Shown here: positions 14,491 through 28,880 of the stretch, in pieces
How positions within the stretch are numbered: the first letter of the stretch is position 1
Layout: every line of letters begins with the position of its first letter
Source of the DNA: Litoditis marina
Taxonomy: Eukaryota; Nematoda; Chromadorea; Rhabditida; Rhabditidae
Direction of reading: 5' to 3'
NCBI GenBank assembly: GCA_964036275.1
Contig: CAXIWQ010000122.1
Coordinates: 62,001-126,000, forward strand
DNA length: 64,000 nucleotides
Made by a program: the position numbers and the translations under genes
Notes under the pieces: generated by a model
Seen by the model: only the letters and a program-made list of their open reading frames with translations
Database searches by the model: none
Told to the model about the DNA's origin: nothing

Positions 14491-17400
14491 CTATTCTGTG
14501 GCGCACAGCCACAAAATACGAATTAACGCGGGTATCGACTCTGTTGCCTTGCAGCTACAGAGAAAAGTTCATACGGCTATCAAGTCTGTTGCTCCCAGCT
14601 ACAAAAACCTAATACGACTATATATTCTGTGGCGCACAGCCACAAAAGACGAATTAACGCGGTTATTGACTCTTTGCCTCGCAGTTACAGAGACATTTCA
14701 TACGGCTATCAATCTGTTGCTCCCCAGCTACAAAAACCTAATACGACAATCTATTCTGTGGCGCACAGCCTCAAAGACGAATTAACGCGGTTATTGACAT
14801 TTTGACTTGCAGCTACAAAATAAATCATACGGCTATCAAGTCTGTTGCTTCCAACTACAAAAACAAAATACGACAATCTATTTCTGTGGCGCACAGCCAC
14901 GAATACGAATTAACGCGGTTATCGACTCATTGGCTTGCAGCTACGGAAAAAAGTTTATACGGCTATCAGTATGTTGCTCCCAGCTAGAAAAACCCAATAC
15001 AACTATCTATTCTGTGGCACACAGCCACAAAATACGAATTAACGCGGTTATCGACTCTTTGCCTTGCAGCTACAGAAAAAAGTTTATACGGCTATCAAGT
15101 CTGTTGCTCATGGCTACAAAACCTAATACGACTTTGTATTCTGTGGCGCACAGCCACAAAAGACAAATTAACGCGGTTATTGACTCTTTGCAGCTACAGA
15201 AAAAAGTTTATACGGCTATCAAGTATGTTGCTCCCAGCTACAAAAACCTAATACGACTATCTATTCTGTGGCGCACAGCCACAAATACGAATTAACGCGG
15301 TTATCGACTATTTGCTTTGCAGCTACAGAAAAAAGTTAATACGGCTATCAAGTCCTGTTGTTCCCAGCTACAAAAACCTGATACGACAATCTATTCTGTG
15401 GCGCACAGCCACAAAATACGAAATTAACGCGGTTATCGGACTCTTTGCCTTGCAGCTACAGAGAACAGTTTATACGGCTATCAAGTATGTTGCTCCCAGC
15501 TAGAAAAACCCAATACAACTATCTATTCTGTGGCACACAGCCACAAAATACGAATTAACGCGGTTATCGACTATTTGCTTTGCAGCTACAAAAAAAAGTT
15601 AATACGGCTATCAAGTCTGTTGTTCCCAGCTACAAAAACCTGATACGACAATCTATTCTGTGGCGCACAGCCACAAAATACGAATTAACGCGGTTATCGA
15701 CTCTTTGCCTTGCAGCTACAGAGAACAGTTCATACGGCTATCAAATATGTTGCTCCCAGCTACAAAAACCTAATACGACAATCTATTCTGGTGGCGTACA
15801 GCCACAACATACGAATTAACGCGGTTATCGACTTTTTGCCCCTGCAGCTACAGAGAACAGTTCATACGGCTATCAAGTTGCTCATGGCTACAAAACCTTA
15901 TACGACTTTATATTCAGTGGCGAACAGCCACAAAAGACAAATTTACGCGGTTATTGACTCTTTGCCTTACAGCTACAGAAAAAAGTTTATACGGCTATCA
16001 AGTATGTTGCTCCCAGCTAGAAAAACCCAATACAACTATCTATTCTGGTGGCACACAGCCACAAAATACGAATTAACGCGGTTATCGACTCTTTGCCTTG
16101 CAGCTACAGAAAAAAGTTTATACGGCTATCAAGTCTGTTGCTCATGGCTACAAAAACCTAATACGACTTTATATTCTGTGGCGCACAGCCACAAAAGACA
16201 ATTAACGCGGTTATCACCTTATTGCCTTGCAGCTACAGAAAAAAAAGTTTATACGGCTATCAAATCTGTTGCTCGCAGCTACAAAAACCTAATACGACAA
16301 TCTATTATGTGGCGCACAGCCACAAAATACGAATTTAACGCTGTTATCGACTACTTTGGCTTGCAGCTACAGAGAAAAGCTTATACGGCTACCAAGTGTG
16401 TTGCTCACAGCTACAAGAACCTAATACGACTATATATTCTGTGGCGCACAGCCACAAAATACGAATTAACGCTGTTATCGACTCTTTGGCTTGCAGCTAC
16501 AGAAAAAGCTTTAACGGCTATCAAGTCTGTTGCTCCCAGCTACAAAAACCCTAATACGACTTTATATTCTGTGGGCGCACAGCCACAAAAGACAAATTAA
16601 CGCGGTTATCGACTCTTTGGCTTGCAGCTACAGAAAAAAGCTTATACGGCTATCAAGTCTGTTGCTCCCAGCTATAAAACCTAATACGACTTTATATTCT
16701 GTGGCGCACAGCCACAAAAGACAAATTAACGCGGGTTATTGACTCTTTGCCTTGCAGCTACAGGAAAAAGTTCATACGGCTATCAAGTCTGTTGCTCCCA
16801 GCTACAAGAACCTGATTACGACTATCTTTTCTGTGGCGCACAGCCACGAAATACAAATTAACGCGGTTATCGACTTTTCGGCTTGCAGTTACATTGAAAA
16901 AAAAATCACACGGCTATCAAGTCTGTTGCTCACAACTACAAAAACCTAATACGACTGTACATCCTGTGGCGCACAGCCACAAAAGACAGTTTAACGCGGT
17001 TATTGACTCTTTGCCTTGCAGCTACAGAAAAAAATTATACGGCTATCAAGTCTGGTGCTCCCAGCTACAAAAACCTAATACGACTTTATATTCTGTGGCG
17101 CACAGCCACAAAATACAAATTAACGCGGTTATTGACTCTTTGCCGTGCAGCTACAGAAAAAAAGTTTATACGGCTATCAAGTCTGTTGCTCCCAGCTACA
17201 AAAACCTAATACGACAATCTTTCTGTGGTGCACAAGCAGAAAATACGAATTAACGCGGTTATCGACTCTTTGCCTTGCAGCTACAGAGAACAGTTTATAC
17301 GGCTATCAAGTATGTTGCTCCCAGCTAGAAAAACCCAATACAACTATCTATTCTGTGGCACACAGCCACAAAATACGAATTAACGCGGTATCGACTATTT

Positions 17401-20400
17401 GCTTTGCAGCTACAGAAAAAAGTTAATACGGCTATCAAGTCTGTTGTTCCCAGCTACAAAAACCTGATACGACAATCTATTCTGTGGCGCACAGCCACAA
17501 AATACGAATTAACGCGGTTATCGACTCTTTGCCTTGCAGCTACAGAGAACAGTTTATACGGTTATCAAGTATGTTGCTCCCAGCTAGAAAAACCCAATAC
17601 AACTATCTATTCTGTGGCACACAGCACAAAATACGAATTAACGCGGTTATCGACTATTTGCTTTGCAGCTACAGAAAAAAAGTTAATACGGCTATCAAGT
17701 CTGTTGTTCCCAGCTACAAAAACCTGATACGACAATCTATTCTGTGGCGCACAGCCACAAAATACGAATTAACGCGGTTATCGACTCTTTGCCTTGCAGC
17801 TACAGAGAACAGTTCATACGGCTATCAAATATGTTGCTCCCAGCTACAAAAACCTAATACGACAATCTATTCTGTGGCGCACAGCCACAACATACGAATT
17901 AACGCGGTTATCGACTTTTTGCCCTGCAGCTACAGAGAACAGTTCATACGGCTATCAAGTTGCTCATGGCTACAAAAACCTTATACGACTTTATATTCAG
18001 TGGCGCACAGCCACAAAAGACAAATTTACGCGGTTATTGACTCTTTGCCTTGCAGCTACAGAAAAAAGTTTATACGGCTATCAAGTATGTTGCTCCCAGC
18101 TAGAAAAACCCAATACAACTATCTATTCTGTGGCACACAGCCCACAAATACGAATTAACGCGGTATCGACTCTTTGCCTTGCAGCTACAGAAACAAGTTT
18201 ATACGGCTATCAAGTCTGTTGCTCATGGCTACAAAAACCTAATACGACTTTATATTCTGTGGCGCACAGCCACAAAAGACAAATTAACGCGGTATCACCT
18301 TATTGGCCTTGCAGCTACAGAAAAAAAAGTTTATACGGCTATCAAATCTGTTGCTCGCAGCTACAAAACCTAATACGACAATCTATTATGTGGCGCACAG
18401 CCACAAAATACGAATTAACGCTGTATCGACTCTTTGGCTTGCAGCTACAGAGAAAAGCTTATACGGCTACCAAGTGTGTTGCTCACAGCTACAAGAACCT
18501 AATACGACTATATATTCTGTGGCGCACAGCCACAAAATACGAATTAACGCTGTTATCGACTCTTTGGCTTGGCAGCTACAGAAAAAAGCTTATACGGCTA
18601 TCAAGTCTGTTGCTCCCAGCTACAAAACCCTAATACGACTTTATATTCTGTGGCGCACAGCCACAAAAGACAAATTAACGCGGTATCGACTCTTTGGCTT
18701 GCAGCTACAGAAAAAGCTTATACGGCTATCAAGTCTGTTGCTCCCAGCTATAAAAACCTAATACGACTTTATATTCTGTGGCGCCACAGCCACAAAAGAC
18801 AATTAACGCGGTTATTGACTCTTTGCCTTGCAGCTACAGGAAAAAGTTCATACGGCTATCAAGTCTGTTGCTCCCCAGCTACAAGAACCTGATACGACTA
18901 TTTTTTCTGGTGGCGCACAGCCACGAAATACAAATTAACGCGGTTATCGACTTTTCGGCTTGCAGTTACAGAAAAAAAATCACACGGCTATCAAGTCTGT
19001 TGCTCACAACTACAAAAACCTAATACGACTGTACATCCTGTGGCGCACAGCCACAAAAGACAGTTTAACGCGGTTATTGACTCTTCGCCTTGCAGCTACA
19101 GAAAAAAATTATACGGCTATCAAGTCTGTTGCTCCCAGCTACAAAAACCTAATACGACTTTATATTCTGTGGCGCACAGCCACAAAATACAAATTAACGC
19201 GGTTATTGACTCTTTGCCGTGCAGCTACAGAAAAAAGTTTTATACGGCTATCAAGTCTGTTGCTCCCAGCTACAAAAACCTAATACGACAATCTTTTCTG
19301 TGGGAGCACAAGCAGAAAATACGAATTAACGCGGTTATTGACTCTGTGGCTTGCATTTACAGAGAACAGTTCATACGGCTATCACGTCTGTTGCTCCCAG
19401 CTACAAAAACCGAATACGACTTTATATTCTGTGGCGCACAGCCACAAAAGACAAATTAACGCGGTTATCGACTCTTTGGGCTTTGCAGTTACAGAGAAAA
19501 GTTCATACGGCTATCCAGTCTGTTGCTCCCAGCTACAAAGACTTAAAACGACTATCTATTTTGTGGCGCACAGCCACGAAATACGAATTAACGCGGTATC
19601 GGACTCATTGGCTTGCAGCTACGGAAAAAAGTTTATACGGCTATCAAGTCTGTTGCTCGCCAGCTACAAAAACCTAATACGACTTTTTATTATGTGGCGC
19701 ACAGCCACAAAGACAGATTAACGCGGGTTTTGACTCTTTGCCTTGCAGCTACAGAAAACAATTTATACGGCTATCAAGTATGTTGCTCCAGCTAGAAAAA
19801 CCCCAATACAACTATCTATTCTGTGGCACACAGCCCACAAAATACGAATTAACGCGGTTATCGACTCTTTGCCTTGCAGCTACAGAGAAAAGTTTATACG
19901 GCTATCAAGTCTGTTGCTCATGGCTACAAATAACCTAATACGACTTTATATTCTGTGGCACACAGCCACAAAATACGATATAACGCGGTTATCGACTCTT
20001 TGCCTTGCAGCTACAGAGAACAGTTCATACGGCTATCAATATGTGCTCCCAGCTACAAAAACCTAATACGACAATCTATTCTGTGGCGCACAGCCACAAA
20101 ATACGAATAAACGCGGTTATCGACTCTTTGCCTGTGCAGCTACAGAGAACAGTTCATACGGCTATCAAATCTGTTGCTCCCAGCTACAAAAACCTAATAC
20201 GACAATCTATTCTGTGGCGCACAGCCACAAATACGAATTATCGCGGTTATCGACTTGTTGACTTGCAGTTACAGAGTAAAGTTCATACGGCTATCAAGTC
20301 TGTTGCTCCCAGCTACAAAAACCTAATACGACTATATATTCTGTGGCGCACAGCCACAAAGACGAATTAACGCGGTTATTGACTCTTTGCCTTGCAGCTA

Positions 20401-23400
20401 CAGAAACAAAGTTTATGCGGCTATCAAGTCTGTTGCTCCCCAGCTACAAAAACCTAATACGACAATCTATTCTGTGGCGCACAGCCACAAAAACGAATTA
20501 ACGCGGTTATTGACATTTTGACTTGCAGCTACAAAAAAAATCATACGGCTATCAAGTCTGTTGCTCCCAACTACAAAAACATATAACGACTTTATATTCT
20601 GTGGCGCACAGCCATAAAATACAAATTAACGCGGTATTGACTCTTTGCCTTGCAGTTACAGAGAACATTTCATACGGCTATCAAATCTGTTGCTCCCAAC
20701 TACAAAAACATATTACGACCTTTACATTCTGTGGCGCACAGCCATAAAATACAAATTAACGCGGTTATTGACTCTTTGACTTGCAGTTACAGAGATAAGT
20801 TCATACGGCTATCATGTCTGTTGCTCCAGCTACAAAAACCTAATACGACTAATATTCTGTGGGCGCACAGCCACAAAAGACGAATCAACGCGGTTATTGA
20901 CTCTTTGCCTTGCAGCTACAGAAAAAAGTTTATACGGCTATCAAGTCTGTTGCTCCCAGCTACAAAAACCTAATACGACTTTATATTCTGTGGCGCACAG
21001 CCACAAAAGACGAATTAACGCGGTTATTGACTCTTTGCCTTGCAGCTACAGAAACAAAGTTTATGCGGCTATCAAGTCTGTTGCTCCCAGCTACAAAAAC
21101 CTAATACGACAATCTATTCTGTGGCGCACAGCCACAAAAACGAATTAACGCGGTTATTGACATTTGACTTGCAGCTACAAAAAAAAATCATACGGCTATC
21201 AAGTCTGTTGCTCCAACTACAAAAACATATAACGACTTTATATTCTGTGGCGCACAGCCATAAAATACAAATTAACGCGTTATTGACTCTTTGCCTTGCA
21301 GTTACAGAGAACATTTCATACGGCTATCAAATCTGTTGCTCCCAACTACAAAAACATATTACGACTTTTATTTCTGTGGCGCACTGCCATAAATACAAAT
21401 TAACGCGGTTATTGACTCTTTGACTTGCAGTTACAGAGATAAGTTCATACGGCTATCAAGTCTGTTTGCTCCCAGCTACAAAAACCTAATACGCCTATAT
21501 ATTCTGTGGCGCACAGCCACAAAAGACGAATTAACGCGGTTATTGACTCTTTGCCTTGCAGCTACAGAAAAAGTTTATACGGCTATCAAGTCTGTTGCTC
21601 CCAGCTACAAAAACCTAATACGACTTTATATTCTGTGGCGCACAGCCACAAAAGATTTTACGCGGTTATTGACTCTTTGCCGTGCAGCTACAGAAAAAAA
21701 GTTTATACGGCTATCAAGTATGTTGCTCCCAGCTTACAAAACCTAATACGACTATCTATTCTGTGGCGCACAGCCACAAAATACGAATTAACGCGGTGTA
21801 TCGACTGTTTGCTTCTGCTGCTACAGAATACAAGTTGATACGGCTATCAAGTATGTTGTTCCAGCTACAAAAACCTGATACGACAATCTATTCTGTGGCG
21901 CACAGCCACAAAATTCAAATTAACGCGGTTATCGACTCTTTGCCTTGCAGCTACAGAGAACAGTTCATACGGCTATCAAATATGTTGCTCCCCAGCTACA
22001 AAAACCTAATACGACAATCTATTCTGTGGCGCACAGCCACAAAATACGAATTAACGCGGTTATCGACTCTTTGCCTTGCAGCTACAGATAAAGTTTATAC
22101 GGCTATCAGGTCTGTTGCTCAGGGCTACAAAAACCTAATACGACTTTATATTCTGTGGCGCACAGCCACAAAAGACAAATTAACGCGGTTATTGACTCTT
22201 TGCCTTGCAGCTACAGAAAAAAGTTTTATACGGCTATCAAGTATGTTGCTCCCAGCTACAAAAACCTAATACGACTATCTATTCTGTGGCGCACAGCCAC
22301 AAAATACGAATTAACGCGGTTATCGACTGTTTGCTTTGCAGCTACAGAAAAAAGTTGATACGGCTATCAAGTATGTTGTTCCCAGCTACAAAAACCTGAT
22401 ACGACAATCTATTCTGTGGCGCACAGCCACAAAATTCAAATTAACGCGGTTATCGACTCTTTGCCTTGCAGCTACAGAGAACAGGTTCATACGGCTATCA
22501 AATAGTGTTGCTCCCAGCTACAAAAAACCTAATACGACAATCTATGCTGTGGCGCACAGCCACAAAATACGAATTAACGCGGTTATCGACTCTTTGCCTT
22601 GCAGCTACAGAGAACAGTTCATACGGCTATCTGGTCTGTTGCTCATGGCTACAAAAACCTAATACGACTTTATATTCTGTGGCGCACAGCCACAAAAGAC
22701 AAATTAACGCGGTTATTGACTCTTTGCCTTGCAGGCTACAGAAAAAAGTTTATACGGCTATCAAGTATGTTGCTCCCAGCTAGAAAAACCCAATACAACT
22801 ATCTATTCTGTGGCACACAGCCACAAAATACGATTAACGCGGGTATCGACTCTTTGCCTTGCAGCTACAGAAAAAAGTTTATACGGCTATCAAGTCTGTT
22901 GCTCATGGCTACAAAACCTAATACGACTTTATATTCTGGTGGCGCACAGCCACAAAGACAAATTAACGCGGTTATTACCTCTTTGCCTTGCAGCTGCAGA
23001 AAAAAGTTCATACGGCTATCAAGTCTGTTGCTCCCAGCTACAAAAACCTAATACGACTTTATATTCTGTGGCGCACAGCCACAAAAGACAAATTACGCGG
23101 TTATTGACTCTTTGCCGTGCAGCTACAGGAAAAAAGTTTATACGGCTATCAAGTATGTTGCTCCCAGCTACAAAAACCTAATACGACTATCTATTCTGTG
23201 GCGCACAGCCACAAAATACGAATTAACGCGGTTATCGACTGTTTGTTTTGCAGCTACAGACAGAAAAGTTAATACGGCTATCAAGTCGGTTGCTCCCAGC
23301 TACAAAAACCTAATACGACAATCTATCTGTGGCGCACAGCCCACAAAAACGAATTAACGCGGTTATCGACATTTTGACTTGCAGCTACAAAAAAAATCAT

Positions 23401-26400
23401 ACGGCTATCAAGTCTGTTGCTCCCAACTACAAAAACATAGTACGACTTTATATTCTGTGGCGCACAGCCACAAAATACAAATTAACGCGGTTATTGACTC
23501 TTTGCCGTGCAGCTACAGGAAAAAGGTTATACGGCTATCAAGTATGTTGCTCCCAGCTACAAAAACCTAATACGACTTTATATTCTGTGGCGCACAGCCA
23601 CAAAAGACAAATTAACGCGGTTATTGACTCTTGCCGTGGCAGCTACAGGAACAAGGTTATACGGCTATCAAGTATGTTGCTCCCAGCTTAACAAAACCTA
23701 ATACGACTATATATTCTGTGGCGCACAGCCACAAAAGACGAATTAACGCGGTTATTGACTCTTTGCCTCGCAGTTACAGAGACATTTTATACGGCTATCA
23801 AATCTGTTGCTCCCAGCTACAAAAACCTAATACGACAATCTATTCTGTGGCGCACAGCCACAGAGACGAATTAACGCGGTTATTGACATTTTGACTTGCA
23901 GCTACAAAAAAAAATCATACGGCTATCAAGTCTGTTGCTTCCAACTACAGAAACATAATACGACAATCTATTCTGTGGGCGCACAGCCACAAAAGACAAA
24001 TTAACGCGGGTTATTACCTCTTTGCCTTGCAGCTACAGAAAAAAAATTCATACGGCTATCAAGTCTGTTGCTCCCAGCTACGAAAACCTAATACGACCTT
24101 ATCTATTCTGTGGCGCACAGCCACAAAATACGAATTAACGCGGTTATCGACTGTTTGCTTTGCAGCTACAGAAAAAAGTTTATACGGCTATCAAGTCTGT
24201 TGCTCCCTGCTACAAAAACATATAACGACTTTATATTCTGTGGCGCACAGCCATAAATACAAATTAACGCGGTTATTGACTCTTTGACTTGCAGTTACAG
24301 AGATAAGTTCATACGGCTATCAAGTCTGTTGCTCCCAGCTACAAAAACCTAATACGACTATATATTCTGTGGCGCACAGCCACAAAAGACGAATCAACGC
24401 GGTATTGACTCTTTGCCTTGCAGCTACAGAATAAAGTTTATACGGCTATCAAGTCTGTTGCTCCCAGCTACAAAAACCTAATACGACTTTATATTCTGTG
24501 GCGCACAGCCACAAAAGACGAATTAACGCGGTTATTGACTCTTTGCCTTGGCAGCTACAGAAACAAAGTTTATGCGGCTATCAAGTCTGTTGCTCCCAGC
24601 TACAAAAACCTAATACGACAATCTATTCTGTGGCGCACAGCCACTAAAACGAATTAACGCGGTTATTGACATTTTGACTTGCAGCTACAAAAACAAATCA
24701 TACGGCTATCAAGTCTGTTGCTCCCGAACTACAAAAACATATATCGACTTTATATTCTGTGGCGCACAGCCATAAAATACAAATTAACGCGGTTATTGAC
24801 TCTTTGCCTTGCAGTTACAGAGAACATTTCATACGGCTATCAAATCTGTTGCTCCCCAACTACAAAAACATATTACGACTTTATATTCTGTGGCGCACAG
24901 CCATAAAATACAAATTAACGCGGTTATTGACTCTTTGACTTGCAGTTACAGAGAATAGTTCATACGGCTATCAAGTCTGTTGCTCCCAGCTACAAAAACC
25001 TAATACGACTATATATTCTGTGGCGCACAGCCACAAAAGACGAATTAACGCGGTTATTGACTCTTTGCCTTGCAGCTACAGAAAAAAGTTTATACGGCTA
25101 TCAAGTCTGTTGCTCCCAGCTACAAAAACCTAATACGACTTTATATTCTGTGGCGCACAGCCACAAAAGATTTTACGCGGTTATTGACTCTTTGCCGTGC
25201 AGCTACAGAAAAAAGTTTATACGGCTATCAAGTATGTTGCTCCCAGCTACAAAAAACCTAATACGACTATCTATTCTGTGGCGCACAGCCACAAAATACG
25301 AATTAACGCGGTTATCGACTGTTTGCTTTGCTGCTACAGAAAAAAGTTGATACGGCTATCAAGTATGTTGTTCCCAGCTACAAAAACCTGATACGACAAT
25401 CTATTCTGTGGCGCACAGCCACAAAATTCAAATTAACGCGGTTATCGACTCTTTGCCTTGCAGCTACAGAGAACAGTTCATACGGCTATCAAATATGTTG
25501 CTCCCAGCTACAAAAACCTAATACGACAATCTATTCTGTGGCGCACAGGCCACAAAATACGAATTAACGCGGTTATCGACTCTTTGCCTTGCAGCTACAG
25601 AAAAAAGTTTATACGGCTATCAGGTCTGTTGCTCATGGGCTACAAAAACCTAATACGACTTTATATTCTGTGGCGCACAGCCACAAAAGACAAATTAACG
25701 CGGTTATTGACTCTTTGCCTTGCAGCTACAGAAAAAAGTTTATACGGCTATCAAGTATGTTGCTCCCAGCTACAAAACCTAATACGACTATCTATTCTGT
25801 GGCGCACAGCCACAAAATACGAATATAACGCGGTTATCGACTGTTGCTTTGGCAGCTACAGAAAAAAGTTGATACGGCTATCAAGTATGTTGTTCCCAGC
25901 TACAAAAACCTGATACGACAATCTATTCTGTGGCGCACAGCCACAAAATTCAAATTAACGCGGTTATCGACTCTTTGCCTTGCAGCTACAGAGAACAGTT
26001 CATACGGCTATCAAATATGTTGCTCCCAGCTACAAAAACCTAATACGACAATCTATTCTGTGGCGCACAGCCACAAAATACGAATTAACGCGGTTATCGA
26101 CTCTTTGCCTTGCAGCTACAGAGAACAGTTCATACGGCTATCAGGTCTGTTGCTCATGGCTACAAAAACCTAATACGACTTTATATTCTGTGGCGCACAG
26201 CCACAAAAGACAAATTAACGCGGTTATTGACTCTTTGCCTTGCAGCTACAGAAAAAAGTTTATACGGCTATCAAGTATGTTGCTCCCCAGCTAGAAAAAC
26301 CCAATACAACTATCTATTCTGTGGCACACAGCCACAAAATACGAATTAACGCGGTTATCGACTCTTTGCCTTGCAGCTACAGAAAAAAAGTTTATACGGC

Positions 26401-28880
26401 TATCAAGTCTGTTGCTCATGGCTACAAAAACCTAATACGACTTTATATTCTGTGGCGCACAGCCACAAAAGACAAATTAACGCGGTTATTACCTCTTTGC
26501 CTTGCAGCTGCAGAAAAAAGTTCATACGGCTATCAAGTCTGTTGCTCCCAGCTACAAAAACCTAATACGACTTTATATTCTGTGGCGCACAGCCACAAAA
26601 GACAAATTAACGCGGTTATTGACTCTTTGCCGTGCAGCTACAGAAAAAAGTTTATACGGCTATCAAGTATGTTGCTCCCAGCTACAAAAACCTAATACGA
26701 CTATCTATTCTGTGGCGCACAGCCACAAAATACGAATTAACGCGGTTATCGACTGGTTTGTTTTGCAGCTACAGAAAAAAGTTAATACGGCTATCAAGTC
26801 GGTTGCTCCCAGCTACAAAAACCTAATACGACAATCTATTCTGTGGCGCACAGCCACAAAATACGAATTAACGCGGTTATCGACTCTTTGCCTTGCAGCT
26901 ACAGAGAACAGTTCATACGGCTATCAAATATGTTGCTCCCAGCTACAAAAACCTAATACGACTTTATATTCTGTGGGCGCACAGCCACAAAAGACAAATT
27001 AACGCGGTTATTGACTCTTTGCCGTGCAGGCTACAGAAAAAAGTTTATACGGCTATCAAGTATGTTGCTCCCAGCTACAAAAACCTAATACGACTATCTA
27101 TTCTGTGGCGCACAGCCACAAATACGAATTAACGCGGTTATCGACTGTTTGTTTTGCAGCTACAGAAAAAAGTTAATACGGCTATCAAGTCGGTTGCTCC
27201 CAGCTACAAAAACCTAATACGACAATCTATTCTGTGGCGCACAGCCACAAAAACGAATTAACGCGGTTATCGACATTTTGACTTGCAGCTACAAAATAAA
27301 AATCATACGGCTATCAAGTCTGTTGCTCCCCAACTACAAAAACATAGTACGACTTTATATTCTGTGGCGCACAGCCACAAAATACAAATTAACGCGGTTA
27401 TTGACTCTTTGCCGTGCAGCTACAGGAAAAAGGTTATACGGCTATCATGTATGTTGCTCCCAGCTACAAAAACCTAATACGACTTTATATTCTGTGGCGC
27501 ACAGCCACAAAAGACAAATTAACGCGGTTATTGACTCTTTGCCGTGCAGCTACAGGAACAAGGTTATACGGCTATCAAGTATGTTGCTCCCAGCTAACAA
27601 AACCTAATACGACTATATATTCTGTGGGCGCACAGCCACAAAAGACGAATTAACGCGGTTATTGACTCTTTGCCTCGCAGTTACAGAGAACATTTTATAC
27701 GGCTATCAAATCTGTTGCTCCCAGCTACAAAAACCTAATACGACAATCTTTTCTGTGGCGCACAGCCACCAGAGACGAATTACGCGGTTATTGACATTTG
27801 ACTTGCAGCTACAAAAAAAAATCATACGGCTATCAAGTCTGTTGCTTCCAACTACAGAAACATAATACGACAATCTATTCTGTGGCGCACAGCCACAAAA
27901 GACAAATTAACGCGGTTATTACCTCTTTGCCTTGCAGCTACAGAAAAAAATTCATACGGCTATCAAGGTCTGTTGCTCCCAGCTACGAAACCCTAATACG
28001 ACCTTATCTATTCTGTGGCGCACAGCCACAAAATACGAATTAACGCGGTTATCGACTGTTTGCTTTGCAGCTACAGAAAAAAGTTATACGGCTATCAAGT
28101 CTGTTGCTCCCAGCTACAAAAACTATATCGACTTTATATTCTGTGGCGCACAGCCATAAAATACAAATTAACGCGGTTATTGACTCTTTGACTTGCAGTT
28201 ACAGAGATAAGTTCATACGGCTATCAAGTCTGTTGCTCCCAGCTACAAAAACCTAATACGACTATATATTCTGTGGCGCACAGCCACAAAAGACGAAATC
28301 AACGCGGGTTATTGACTCTTTGCCTTGCAGCTACAGAAAAAAGTTTATACGGCTATCAAGTCCTGTTGCTCCCAGCTACAAAAACCTAATACGACTTTAT
28401 ATTCTGTGGCGCACAGCCACAAAAGACGAATTAACGCGGTTATTGACTCTTTGCCTTGCAGCTACAGAAACAAAGTTTATGCGGCTATCAAGTCTGTTGC
28501 TCCAGCTACAAAAACCTAATACGACAATCTATTCTGTGGCGCACAGCCACAAAAACGAATTAACGCGGTTATTGACATTTTGACTTGCAGCTACAAAAAA
28601 AAAATCATACGGCTATCAAGTCTGTTGCTCCCAACTACAAAAACATATATCGACTTTATATTCTGTGGCGCACAGCCATAAAATACAAATTAACGCGGTT
28701 ATTGACTCTTTGCCTTGCAGTTACAGAGAACATTTCATACGGCTATCAAATCTGTTGCTCCCCAACTACAAAAACATATTACGACTTTATATTCTGTGGC
28801 GGCACAGCCATAAAATACAAATTAACGCGGGTTATTGACTCTTTGGACTTGCAGTTACAGGAGATAGTTCATACGGCTAT
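13400..28880. other. Indel-rich stretch (probable consensus error)
   Basis: From about 13,404 (TTATACCGGC) to about 28,870 single-base gains and losses occur every few monomers. They mostly lengthen or shorten G, C or A runs: CAGCCCACAAATACG, GTGGGCGCAC, GCAGGCTACAG, CTGGTGGCG, CCCCAGC. Closely related copies on either side (10.9-11.6 kb, 28.9-33.5 kb) lack them. The abrupt edges and homopolymer bias point to unpolished long-read sequence rather than biology. Smaller patches lie at about 36,255-37,620 and 38,665-38,935. Confidence 0.65.
14490..20300 (+). repeat. Irregular family B block, about 2.07-kb period
   Basis: From 14.5 kb the family changes. The monomers CTAGAAAAACCCAATACAAC (near 14,985, 15,503, 16,016, 17,323, 17,584 and 18,101), AAAAGCTTATACGGCTACC and TGTGGTGCACAAGCAGA appear. 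About 15.3-17.3 kb aligns with about 17.4-19.4 kb at an offset drifting between 2,066 and 2,087 bp because of many one-base indels. The same variants recur at 55.2-57 kb. Confidence 0.75.
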
